From: Desulfuromonadaceae bacterium
GTDB lineage: Bacteria > Desulfobacterota > Desulfuromonadia > Geobacterales > Pseudopelobacteraceae
Reading direction: 5' to 3'
DNA length: 5,873 bases
NCBI GenBank assembly: GCA_028686145.1
Contig: JAQUCQ010000222.1
Coordinates: 1 to 5,873 of the forward strand
Below, in pieces: positions 1-5,873 of this stretch (positions are counted from its first letter, which is position 1; the number at the start of each line of letters is the position of its first letter). Under the pieces are notes generated by a model. That model did no database searches. It had not been told where the DNA came from and worked only from the letters and a program-made list of their open reading frames with translations. Made by a program: the position numbers and the translations under genes.

Positions 1-194
1 CGATCTGCACCTTCGGCAAAAAAACGGCGCAGCATGTTAGGAATCTGAAACGCTGCAAAAAAGGCATCCGTGGCCAGGCCCGCTCCAAACAGGCGCGATA
101 CGACCATATCCCGAACCATGCCCAGGATACGCGACAGCATTGTGGCGCTGCCAAGAATACCGGCAGCCCGGGCTATATTCTTTTTTTCTGACAT
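1..194 (-). CDS. murJ: Lipid II flippase MurJ (MviN family), N-terminal part only
   Basis: MurJ moves the peptidoglycan precursor lipid II across the inner membrane. Only the first 64 complete codons are present; the gene runs off the left edge. The translation begins MSEKKNIARAAGILGSATML and goes on through a first membrane helix to FGAGLATDAFFAAFQIPN and LRRFFAEGA, the family's N-terminal signature. Arginines at about residues 22, 28, 56 and 57 match the conserved arginines of the SR-LG-RD and PN-LRR motifs, which in E. coli MurJ line the central cavity. The start is the ATG at 192-194, 11 bases after the thrC stop, so the two genes are probably co-transcribed. No good Shine-Dalgarno is visible in front, which suggests coupling to thrC translation. 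The assignment rests on a short but highly characteristic segment. Confidence 0.9.
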   Translation of the reverse strand, partial: MSEKKNIARAAGILGSATMLSRILGMVRDMVVSRLFGAGLATDAFFAAFQIPNMLRRFFAEGAD

Positions 195-205
195 AGCGAG
201 GGCAG

Positions 206-1591
206 TTAGCCTATGCGAGCAACAAGAAATTCACGAACTTTGCCTAAATCAGCATCCATGATCTCGCATCGGGTAGGCTTGCCATATAATTCTTTGACTG
301 ATTCGGGTGCCGGCACCTTGAATCCGAGTGCCTGTTCCACGGTTTCGCTAAATTTGGCAGGATGGGCCGTGGCAAGACAGACTCTGGCAGAATCGGATGG
401 CAACAGGTCAAGTGCGGCCCTGACACCAACTGCAGTATGAGGGTCGAGCAGGTAGCCTGTGTCTGAATAAAAATCTCGAATTGTCTGCAGCGTGGCATCT
501 TGATTAATCGACGCGGAGCAGAAGTCCTCACGAACCAGCACCATTTCATCAGGACTGCATGAAATGCGGCCATATTCTTTCAGCTCGGCAAACGCTTCTT
601 TAACCCGGCCAGCATCTTCAGCAAACAGATAGAACAGGTAACGCTCAAAATTGGAAGCAATCTGAATATCCATGGAAGGTGACACCGTTGCAACAACCCC
701 TCCCAGAGAGTAATCAGAAGCATTTATGAAGCGGGTTAGAATATTATTTTCATTGGTTGCCAGTAAAAGTTTACCGATAGGTAATCCCATTCTTTTTGCC
801 ACGTAACCGGCAAAAATATCGCCAAAGTTTCCGGTAGGGACCGAAAAATTAACCGGAGCATCGGTTTCATCCGTAACTCGAAACCACGCGTAGAAATAAT
901 ACACCACCTGTGCCAACACTCGTGCCCAATTGATTGAATTGACTGCACCCAAGGAATATTTTTCCTTGAATTCCAGATCACCAAAGATTTCCTTTACCAT
1001 ATCCTGACAATCATCAAAAGTGCCGCGCACCGCAATGTTATGTACGTTGGCATCGGTAACAGACGTCATCTGTAGAGCTTGAACTTTTGAGGTTTTACCG
1101 TGAGGATGGAGGATAAATATCGATATCCCCTTTTTCCCGCGCACACCATGAATGGCGGCACTCCCGGTATCTCCCGAAGTAGCGCCAATGATGTTTAACG
1201 TCTGCTTGCGTTCAGCAAGTATATATTCAAACAAATTGCCAAGAAATTGTAGTGCAACATCCTTGAAGGCCAGAGTTACGCCGTGAAAAAGCTCAAGAAT
1301 ATACACTCCATTTTGTCTGACCAGCGGCGTATCGTCTGGATGGTTAAAACCGGCATAGGAATGATTGATTAGGTTTTTCAGATCAGTGGCAGGAATATCA
1401 TCGGCGTAGCGGGATATAACTTCAAAAGCCAGTTCTGGATAAGTAAGCTTACGCCAGGATTCAAGCTGTTCGCTGGTAACAACAGGATAGGATTGCGGGA
1501 GAAGCAGACCTCCATCCGAGGCCAACCCCATCATGACGGCATCTTTAAAGGTAATGGGGGTGATGCCGCCACGGGTGCTGATATAACGCAT
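206..1591 (-). CDS. thrC: Threonine synthase
   Basis: A cytoplasmic PLP enzyme that converts O-phosphohomoserine to threonine, the last step of threonine synthesis. It is 461 residues, full length for the longer class found in proteobacteria and yeast, and starts with that class's MRYISTRG. The PLP lysine is K110 in FHGVTLAFKDVALQF. The phosphate and PLP-binding loop ATSGDTGSAA is at about 137-146, SVPTGNFGDIFAGY at 250-263, and LATAHPAKFSETV near the C-terminus at 406-418. No key motif is missing. The ATG is preceded on the minus strand by GAAAGGG seven bases away, a fair ribosome binding site. It lies 69 bases after the DUF218 gene and 11 bases before murJ, all in one direction. No threonine/isoleucine-rich leader peptide or attenuator is visible upstream, so control of the E. 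coli thr-operon type is not supported. Confidence 0.97.
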   Translation of the reverse strand: MRYISTRGGITPITFKDAVMMGLASDGGLLLPQSYPVVTSEQLESWRKLTYPELAFEVISRYADDIPATDLKNLINHSYAGFNHPDDTPLVRQNGVYILELFHGVTLAFKDVALQFLGNLFEYILAERKQTLNIIGATSGDTGSAAIHGVRGKKGISIFILHPHGKTSKVQALQMTSVTDANVHNIAVRGTFDDCQDMVKEIFGDLEFKEKYSLGAVNSINWARVLAQVVYYFYAWFRVTDETDAPVNFSVPTGNFGDIFAGYVAKRMGLPIGKLLLATNENNILTRFINASDYSLGGVVATVSPSMDIQIASNFERYLFYLFAEDAGRVKEAFAELKEYGRISCSPDEMVLVREDFCSASINQDATLQTIRDFYSDTGYLLDPHTAVGVRAALDLLPSDSARVCLATAHPAKFSETVEQALGFKVPAPESVKELYGKPTRCEIMDADLGKVREFLVARIG

Positions 1592-1625
1592 GATGATACC
1601 CTTTCATTCATAAAGTTTGGTCTGG

Positions 1626-1634
1626 ACTATAACA
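1626..1634 (-). promoter_or_regulatory. Possible extended -10 promoter element for thrC
   Basis: Read on the minus strand, the DUF218-thrC gap contains TGTTATAGT: a TATAGT hexamer (5 of 6 matches to TATAAT) with the TGn extension. It would start transcription about 28 bases before the thrC ATG. The hexamer 17 bases upstream (TTTCAT) is a poor -35, so the call relies on the extended -10 alone in an AT-rich gap where chance matches are common. Confidence 0.33.
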
Positions 1635-1660
1635 GATAGAGATAAAATATGAAAGAGGCG

Positions 1661-2287
1661 TCACCCCCCTGAAACCGCTGGCAACACACTGTCCCGAAGT
1701 TCTCCTGGTGCAAGGATGAAAAACATCCGAAACATGCAGTATTTATAAAATTCACGAAATAACAACTGAAAACTGCCGCCGTGACTCCACCATGATTCTT
1801 TCAGGTTTACTGAATCAACGGGATACGGAATTATAGATATGTCTGCGGGAAGAGAATTGCGAAACAATATGGAAGCGCGTTTGAGATGATAGCGCGAAGT
1901 AAGCAGAAGTACTGAGTGAACGCCGCTGTGCAAAATCAGGTCTCGCCCGTAGATAGAGTTTTCGAGGGTATTCCGGGAGGACTTTTCGAGAACAACGTTA
2001 TCGGCAGAAGGGTCGCCAGGTTTCGGGCGGTACAGGTCTCTTTTCCTGACTGAAGGGTCAACTCCTACAAAAAACAAGTATTTTGCGCGTGATTCACGAA
2101 ATAGGCGAACCCCCTCCTCTACACGCCCCTTACCACCGGTCAAAACAACTATTGCGTCAGTTTTATGACTGCTCTGTCGATATGAAAAGGTTTTATAGGT
2201 AAAATCAATAAAAAGAGCCGTTATAACAACCACCCCGATGATGCCGAGTGTAAAGATTGCCTTGATGATATTCATTGTGTGCCCCAT
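1661..2287 (-). CDS. DUF218 (YdcF/SanA-like) membrane-anchored protein
   Basis: A 208-residue protein of the DUF218 family (YdcF, SanA, ElyC relatives), whose members are linked to the envelope but whose biochemical activity is mostly unsettled. One hydrophobic helix at about residues 7-27 looks like an uncleaved signal anchor, placing the domain outside the inner membrane. The DUF218 core starts with DAIVVLTGGKGRVEEGVRLF (44-63), the family's nucleotide-fold-like strand and glycine loop. It continues with SSRNTLENSI (103-112), then LLLTSRYHLKRA (127-138), and ends with a REFYKY segment near 178-183. Two starts are possible: the ATG at 2285-2287 or the ATG at 2273-2275 (residue 5). The second gives the more usual short N-terminus and has GGGG six bases upstream; neither has a strong ribosome binding site. 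Being upstream of thrC and murJ on the same strand may only reflect gene order. A role in cell envelope biology is inference from the family. Confidence 0.85.
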   Translation of the reverse strand: MGHTMNIIKAIFTLGIIGVVVITALFIDFTYKTFSYRQSSHKTDAIVVLTGGKGRVEEGVRLFRESRAKYLFFVGVDPSVRKRDLYRPKPGDPSADNVVLEKSSRNTLENSIYGRDLILHSGVHSVLLLTSRYHLKRASILFRNSLPADISIIPYPVDSVNLKESWWSHGGSFQLLFREFYKYCMFRMFFILAPGELRDSVLPAVSGG

Positions 2288-2294
2288 ATTTTTC

Positions 2295-2323
2295 TTGCAA
2301 CAACCACGTCAGTCTGCTATAAA
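2295..2323 (+). promoter_or_regulatory. Sigma-70 type promoter for rpmB
   Basis: A -35 box TTGCAA (2295-2300), a 17-base spacer and a -10 box TATAAA (2318-2323) carrying a TGC extension (2315-2317) form a good housekeeping promoter. An eight-T tract follows at once. Transcription would start near 2330, giving a leader of roughly 25 bases before the rpmB ATG. The -35 box is only 7 bases outside the longer start of the divergent DUF218 gene, so any promoter for that gene would overlap this one. Confidence 0.72.
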
Positions 2324-2355
2324 TTTTTTTTCAGCAATCAACGGAGGACAACAAT

Positions 2356-2550
2356 ATGTCAAGAAAATGTGAAATTTGTGGAAAAGGCCCCAGCTTTGGA
2401 AATAACGTCAGCCATGCAAACAATAAAACCCGTACGGTATGGTATCCGAATCTCCAGAAGATAAAAGCTGTCAAAAGCAACGGCAGTATATCTACCGTTA
2501 AAGTATGTACCCGTTGTATCCGTTCAGGATTTGTTACCAAATCCATCTAA
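2356..2550 (+). CDS. rpmB: 50S ribosomal protein L28, zinc-binding (C+) form
   Basis: L28 (bL28) is a small protein of the large ribosomal subunit. The 64-residue product begins MSRKCEICGKGPSFGNNVSH, has the conserved N-K-T-R-T and W-P-N-L segment at about 22-33, and ends in the VCTRCIRSG motif. Four cysteines (5, 8, 51 and 54) form two CxxC pairs, marking the zinc-ribbon C+ type rather than the cysteine-free C- paralogue that some bacteria use under zinc limitation. The ribosome binding site GGAGG at 2343-2347 sits 8 bases before the ATG. It is the only plus-strand gene here and has its own promoter and terminator. It is not paired with rpmG (L33), as it is in E. coli. The shorter in-frame alternatives would remove the first zinc pair, so the start is secure. 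Confidence 0.97.
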   Translation: MSRKCEICGKGPSFGNNVSHANNKTRTVWYPNLQKIKAVKSNGSISTVKVCTRCIRSGFVTKSI

Positions 2551-2580
2551 GTAACTAATCAAACCAAGTTTTTTCATGCA

Positions 2581-2611
2581 GCCGCACCCTCAAGGGGATG
2601 CGGCTTTTTTT
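2581..2611 (+). terminator. Intrinsic terminator of rpmB
   Basis: GCCGCA (2581-2586) pairs with TGCGGC (2599-2604), and CCC (2587-2589) with GGG (2595-2597), leaving one bulged A and a short TCAAG loop. Seven Ts follow (2605-2611). It begins 30 bases after the rpmB stop. On the minus strand the hairpin is followed by TGCATGAAAAAAC, not a U-tract, so it should not work well as a terminator for ridA transcripts. Confidence 0.9.
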
Positions 2612-2612
2612 C

Positions 2613-2638
2613 GTTGTTACGCTTTATAGAGCAACAAC
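2613..2638. repeat. Inverted repeat over the ridA stop codon
   Basis: GTTGTT (2613-2618) and GCT (2621-2623) are complementary to AGC (2630-2632) and AACAAC (2633-2638), with a two-base bulge and a six-base loop holding the ridA TAA. It could fold at the 3' end of the rel-ridA mRNA. There is no U-tract on either side in the minus direction, so it is not a standard terminator; it could be a 3'-end stabilising stem or chance. Confidence 0.45.
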
Positions 2639-3004
2639 TACTTCTACCTCAAGTAATGCACCTCGTGGAAGTGAATGTACGGCAACTGTTGACCGGGCCG
2701 GTTTATGTTGTGGAAAATAACTGCCATAGACTTCATTAACTGCAGCAAAATCAGCCATATCGACAAGATAAATCGTTGTTTTCAGTACATCATTAAAACC
2801 CGCACCCACAGCAGACAACACAGCTGCGACATTATTCATCACCTGCTCAGCCTGCCGGGTTATATTGCCTTTCACCAACTCGCCAGTGACTGGATCAAGC
2901 GGTATTTGTCCGGAACAAAACAACATATTTCCATATTTTACTGCCTGTGAATATGGCCCGATAGCTGCCGGAGCTTTGTCAGTTGACACAATTTCCAGTT
3001 TCAT
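2624..3004 (-). CDS. ridA: RidA family 2-iminobutanoate/2-iminopropanoate deaminase
   Basis: RidA (YjgF/YER057c/UK114) hydrolyses the reactive enamine/imine intermediates released by PLP enzymes such as threonine and serine dehydratases, protecting other PLP enzymes from damage. It works as a cytoplasmic trimer. The 126 residues are full length. The start region has IGPYSQAV (15-22, with Tyr17), then FCSGQIPLDP (29-38). The active-site arginine is R104 in KPARSTVAV, and the end LPRGALLEVEVVVAL carries Glu120. These match the residues that define true RidA rather than the Rid1-7 groups lacking the arginine. Its ATG overlaps the rel stop as ATGA, with GAGAGG inside the last rel codons as ribosome binding site, so translation is probably coupled to rel. 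Nearby thrC makes the threonine from which such imines arise; a functional link is inference. Confidence 0.95.
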   Translation of the reverse strand: MKLEIVSTDKAPAAIGPYSQAVKYGNMLFCSGQIPLDPVTGELVKGNITRQAEQVMNNVAAVLSAVGAGFNDVLKTTIYLVDMADFAAVNEVYGSYFPQHKPARSTVAVHSLPRGALLEVEVVVAL

Positions 3005-5151
3005 TTCTTGATCCTCTCCACTTTAATAACGCCCTTAATTTTCATCAGTGAATTCATAACCTTCTGAAGATGAGCCAGGTTAGTAACATTAACTTCAAAG
3101 ATATTTTCGCCGCGCTGGTCAATGGTACTCTGAATCTGCGCACTGACAATGTTGGCTTCGCAATTCGTAATCGCCAGCGTGATTGTTGCCAGAATTCCTT
3201 TTGCGTCATGACACAACACTCTTATTTTAACCGGTAGAACCGCCGATTTAACTTTATTCCAGGCTACGTCAACACGCCGCTCAGGATCACTCTCCAGAGC
3301 AAACTGGCAATCGGACGTATGCACGGTCACACCTTTGCCGCGGGTAATAAAACCAATAATTTCATCCCCCGGCACCGGATTGCAACACTTGCCAAAACGC
3401 ACCAAGACATCGTCAAGCCCGCCAATTTCAACCGCACTGCTTGATCTTCCCTTTAACTTATTGATAACCGACTCTAGCCGCGTTTCCTTGTGTTCGGCAC
3501 GTTCCTTCAACTTCTCTTCAGGCAGAATTTTGGCTACAATCTGATTGCTGGATATTTTCCCATAACCTACCGCCGCTAATAAATCATCATCGGCGGCATA
3601 ACCGAATTCAGCAGCTATCTTCTTGAATTCGCCGCTTTTTTGAATTTTCTGAAGATTAATTGAGTATTTACGGAAATCTTTTTCACAAATTTCACGCCCC
3701 AGCACAATACTGCGTTTACGTTCTTCGATTTTTATCCAGGCTCTGATCTTGTTACGGGCTCGGGAGCTTTTTACAATTTTGAGCCAATCCTTGCTGGGAG
3801 TATGGTGCGGCGAGGTTATAACCTCGACAATATCACCATTCTTCAGCTCGTACTTGAGCGGCACCAGCTTGCCATTGACCTTTGCTCCAACACAGCGATG
3901 CCCGATATCGGTATGAACACTGTAGGCAAAATCTATCGGCGTAGATCCTTTGGGATACCCCTTCACATCACCTTTAGGAGTAAAGACATACACCTCTTCC
4001 GTAAACAGCTCAACTTTGACAGAATCCATAAACTCTTTGGAATCCTGCAGATCCTGCTGCCATTCAAGAAGCTGCCGCAACCAGGCAAAGCGCTTAACTT
4101 CTTTCTCGTCGTACCCCTTACCTTCCTTGTACTTCCAATGCGCCGCAATCCCGGCATCAGCAACACTATGCATTTCATGCGTCCGAATCTGAACTTCCAG
4201 GCGGTCGCCGTGAGGCCCTATGACGGTGGTATGCAGGGATTGATACATATTACCCTTGGGCATGGCAATATAGTCTTTAAATCGACCCGGAATCGGTTTC
4301 CAAGCCGAATGAATAACCCCCAGCACTTCATAACATTCACGAATGTCGTCAACAAGAATTCTTACCGCAATCAGGTCGTAAATCTGCTCGAACTCGACAT
4401 TACGTTTTTCCATCTTTCGATAAATGGAATAGAGGTGCTTGCTCCGGCCGGAAACCTCGCCGCTAATACCATAAAAAGCCAGCTTTTCTGATATGATGGA
4501 CTTGGCTTCTTCAACAAATGCTTCACGTTCATGTTTTTTCTGTGATATTTTTTTTACGAGATCAAAATATATTTCCGGATGCAAATAGCGAAACGACAGG
4601 TCTTCCAGTTCAACCTTTACCCAGGAAATCCCGAGTCTGTTCGCAATAGGAGCATAAATATCCATTGTCTCACGGGCGATTCGCCTTTGTTTCACTTCAT
4701 CCTGGAACTCCAAGGTTCGCATATTGTGAAGTCGGTCGGCCAGCTTGACAAGAATAACGCGAATGTCGATGGCCATTGCCAGCAACATTTTGCGAAAATT
4801 TTCGGCCTGGCTCTCTTCCTTGGTTTTGAAGTTGATCTTACTGATCTTGGTGACACCTTCCACCAGATCAGCAACCTCACTGCCAAACATTCTGACCAGA
4901 TCTTCCGATGTTGCCAGAGTGTCTTCGATCGTGTCATGCAGAAAACCGGTTACAATACTCGGGACATCAAGCTTTAAATCAGCAAGAAGGCCGGCAACCT
5001 CCATAGGATGAATAATGTACGGTTCGCCCGACAACCGCGTCTGCCCTTGATGCACCTTGGCACAATACACGTATGCCTTACGAATCAGGTTATGATCGGC
5101 AGTTGGATTATATGCTGAAACCTTATCAAGTATGTCGTTGAGACGGATCAT
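3001..5151 (-). CDS. rel: Bifunctional (p)ppGpp synthetase/hydrolase Rel (RelA/SpoT long form)
   Basis: Makes and degrades the stringent-response alarmone (p)ppGpp. It is 716 residues, usual length for a long RSH protein. The hydrolase HD domain has H48, H72-D73 in FLHDTIEDT and D139/N143 in KLADRLHNM, all intact, so hydrolysis should be active. The synthetase domain has R236, D259 (YDLIAVRI), the RFKD motif at 290-293, Y303 and H307 in MYQSLHTTV, and E319 in LEVQIRT, so synthesis should be active too. RxKD is the mark of bifunctional enzymes, as opposed to ExDD of synthetase-only RelA. A TGS domain spans about 385-446, a zinc-finger region has C589-C590, H611 and C615, and an ACT domain fills about 640-716; these C-terminal parts sense ribosome-bound uncharged tRNA. 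The start MIRLNDILDKVSAYNP fits the family, though the ribosome binding site is weak. A terminator separates it from rpoZ, and ridA overlaps its end. Confidence 0.97.
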   Translation of the reverse strand: MIRLNDILDKVSAYNPTADHNLIRKAYVYCAKVHQGQTRLSGEPYIIHPMEVAGLLADLKLDVPSIVTGFLHDTIEDTLATSEDLVRMFGSEVADLVEGVTKISKINFKTKEESQAENFRKMLLAMAIDIRVILVKLADRLHNMRTLEFQDEVKQRRIARETMDIYAPIANRLGISWVKVELEDLSFRYLHPEIYFDLVKKISQKKHEREAFVEEAKSIISEKLAFYGISGEVSGRSKHLYSIYRKMEKRNVEFEQIYDLIAVRILVDDIRECYEVLGVIHSAWKPIPGRFKDYIAMPKGNMYQSLHTTVIGPHGDRLEVQIRTHEMHSVADAGIAAHWKYKEGKGYDEKEVKRFAWLRQLLEWQQDLQDSKEFMDSVKVELFTEEVYVFTPKGDVKGYPKGSTPIDFAYSVHTDIGHRCVGAKVNGKLVPLKYELKNGDIVEVITSPHHTPSKDWLKIVKSSRARNKIRAWIKIEERKRSIVLGREICEKDFRKYSINLQKIQKSGEFKKIAAEFGYAADDDLLAAVGYGKISSNQIVAKILPEEKLKERAEHKETRLESVINKLKGRSSSAVEIGGLDDVLVRFGKCCNPVPGDEIIGFITRGKGVTVHTSDCQFALESDPERRVDVAWNKVKSAVLPVKIRVLCHDAKGILATITLAITNCEANIVSAQIQSTIDQRGENIFEVNVTNLAHLQKVMNSLMKIKGVIKVERIKK

Positions 5152-5202
5152 GCGCTATACGTCGCCTGTAATAATTAAAGTGGAAATGTACGGAGAGTAG
5201 AT

Positions 5203-5239
5203 AAAAAAAGGGTGAAACCGGAAAATTCCAGCTTCACCC
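5203..5239 (-). terminator. Intrinsic terminator between rpoZ and rel
   Basis: On the minus strand, GGGTGAAGCTGG pairs with CCGGTTTCACCC to give a stem of about 12 base pairs (two G-U), around a short AT-rich loop (5210-5239). Seven Ts follow (5203-5209). It starts 11 bases after the rpoZ stop. It should end most gmk-rpoZ transcripts; rel would then need partial read-through or its own promoter in the remaining 51 bases, where I see no convincing -35/-10 pair. Confidence 0.92.
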
Positions 5240-5250
5240 GAAGTGGCAGG

Positions 5251-5457
5251 TTAGGCGCGCGGTTTTTTAGAAACTTCAAAACCGATTTTACCGGCAGCAA
5301 TTTCACGAAGGGCCGTGACAACCTTACGGTTATTTCTGGATTCAATCAGCGGTTGCGCCCCTTTATAGAGCTGCTTTACCCTCTTTGAAGCCAGTATTAC
5401 GAGCTGGAATCTGTTCTCAACTTTTTCCAGACAATCTTCAACGGTTACTCGAGCCAT
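5251..5457 (-). CDS. rpoZ: DNA-directed RNA polymerase omega subunit
   Basis: Omega binds the beta' subunit, helps assemble RNA polymerase and, in E. coli, forms part of a ppGpp binding site. The 68-residue product begins MARVTVEDCLEKVENRFQLV, followed by the conserved ILASKRVKQLYKGA (about 21-34) that contacts beta', and by the NRKVVTALREIAAGKI helix (about 43-58). The length is normal for the shorter omegas of deltaproteobacteria. The ATG is preceded on the minus strand by AAGGAGGT five bases away (5463-5470), close to a perfect Shine-Dalgarno. It lies 54 bases after gmk, as in many proteobacteria, and is probably transcribed with it. It ends at a strong terminator before rel. Confidence 0.96.
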   Translation of the reverse strand: MARVTVEDCLEKVENRFQLVILASKRVKQLYKGAQPLIESRNNRKVVTALREIAAGKIGFEVSKKPRA

Positions 5458-5462
5458 AAACG

Positions 5463-5470
5463 ACCTCCTT
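5463..5470 (-). promoter_or_regulatory. Strong ribosome binding site of rpoZ
   Basis: The minus strand reads AAGGAGGT, fully complementary to the 16S rRNA 3' end, with five bases to the rpoZ ATG. It is the best Shine-Dalgarno in the window and fixes the rpoZ start. Confidence 0.9.
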
Positions 5471-5511
5471 CCTGCAACTTTAGATGAACGTTCTTTGTAC
5501 GCTAATTCACT

Positions 5512-5873
5512 TCAGATATCAAACAATTTTCCGACTTTTTCCATCATTCTGAAGGTTTTGCGACGATGGGCTATGACTATTGAGGCCAGTTCCTGGCACG
5601 CAATATTAAAATTATCGTTGAAAATTATGTAGTCATACCAACGAGCTTCCCTGATCTCGTCAGCAGCTCGGACAATGCGGCGATCAATAACCTCCTGAGA
5701 GTCAGATGAGCGGTGCTCAAGACGCCGGCGAAGCTCCTCCATACTGGGCGGCATGATAAATACATATACCCCACCCTCAAACTGTTCCTTCAATTTGAGA
5801 GCACCATGGCAGTCAATATCAAGTACCAGATCAATCCCGTTTTTCCGGGCTTCTTCAAGAGTCCGTAATGCAG
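5512..5873 (-). CDS. gmk: Guanylate kinase, C-terminal part
   Basis: Guanylate kinase phosphorylates GMP to GDP with ATP, feeding GTP and hence (p)ppGpp synthesis. The right edge cuts the gene: 119 C-terminal codons remain out of about 200, so the N-terminal P-loop is missing. The reading frame is open to the window edge; starting at the TTG near 5793 would give an unnatural fragment. Visible family features are TLEEARKNGIDLVLDID, then VFIMPPSMEELRRRLEHR with the conserved proline pair and arginine, SQEVIDRRI, and the YDYIIFNDNF motif. In the normally well-conserved DID-x-QGA motif this protein reads DIDCHGA, with His in place of Gln. It is followed 54 bases later by rpoZ, the usual gmk-rpoZ pairing. 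Confidence 0.95.
   Translation of the reverse strand, partial: ALRTLEEARKNGIDLVLDIDCHGALKLKEQFEGGVYVFIMPPSMEELRRRLEHRSSDSQEVIDRRIVRAADEIREARWYDYIIFNDNFNIACQELASIVIAHRRKTFRMMEKVGKLFDI

Noticed and set aside
70..261. A short plus-strand frame over the murJ start.
   Set aside because: It crosses the murJ-thrC junction antisense to two well-supported genes and resembles nothing known.
1592..1660. A threonine attenuator or leader peptide before thrC.
   Set aside because: The 69-base gap has no Thr/Ile codon run and no terminator-antiterminator pair.
2331..2546. A 71-codon minus-strand frame covering rpmB.
   Set aside because: It is the complement of rpmB, whose zinc-ribbon motifs, promoter and ribosome binding site establish the plus-strand reading.
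2555..2615. Treating the rpmB terminator as bidirectional and so as the ridA terminator.
   Set aside because: The minus-strand side of the hairpin is followed by TGCATGAAAAAAC with no run of Us.
3802..4491. A 229-codon plus-strand reading frame opposite rel.
   Set aside because: It lies wholly antisense to the conserved synthetase and TGS region of rel, has no recognisable domain and no ribosome binding site that I can see, and its composition is that of a shadow frame.
4579..4977. A 132-codon plus-strand reading frame opposite the rel hydrolase domain.
   Set aside because: Antisense to the intact HD domain of rel, with no family resemblance; a shadow of constrained codons.

Overview
The window holds only core bacterial genes, all with recognisable families, packed with short gaps (no gene-free stretch exceeds 100 bases). 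From right to left on the minus strand they are gmk (3' part), rpoZ, a bifunctional rel (RelA/SpoT), ridA, a DUF218/YdcF-like membrane-anchored protein, thrC and the first 64 codons of murJ. One gene, rpmB (ribosomal protein L28), lies on the plus strand between ridA and the DUF218 gene. Protein styles and the gene order gmk-rpoZ-rel-ridA suggest a Gram-negative bacterium of the former Deltaproteobacteria, most likely the Desulfuromonadales/Geobacter-Pelobacter side. That placement is inference from remembered family features, not from a search. Base composition looks moderate and even, with no sign of foreign DNA.

Right block (about 3001-5873): gmk and rpoZ are 54 bases apart, and rpoZ has a near-perfect Shine-Dalgarno. 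An intrinsic terminator follows rpoZ, and rel begins 51 bases after its U-tract. rel and ridA overlap by 4 bases (ATGA) and are almost certainly co-translated. Together these genes link guanine nucleotide supply (Gmk makes GDP), alarmone synthesis and breakdown (Rel), an RNA polymerase subunit that in E. coli helps form a ppGpp site (omega), and removal of reactive enamine by-products of amino acid metabolism (RidA).

Middle (about 2280-2640): rpmB is a self-contained plus-strand unit with a clear extended -10 promoter, a strong ribosome binding site and its own terminator. Its terminator hairpin is U-tailed only in the plus direction, so minus-strand transcription leaving ridA has no visible stop before it runs antisense to rpmB.

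Left block (1-2287): the DUF218 gene, thrC and murJ run in the same direction with gaps of 69 and 11 bases. thrC makes threonine and murJ is the lipid II flippase. A possible extended -10 element precedes thrC.

I found no mobile element, CRISPR array, tRNA, rRNA or unknown multi-gene system. The points worth a second look are regulatory: the terminator ahead of rel, the isolated antisense position of rpmB, and a substitution in a conserved Gmk motif.
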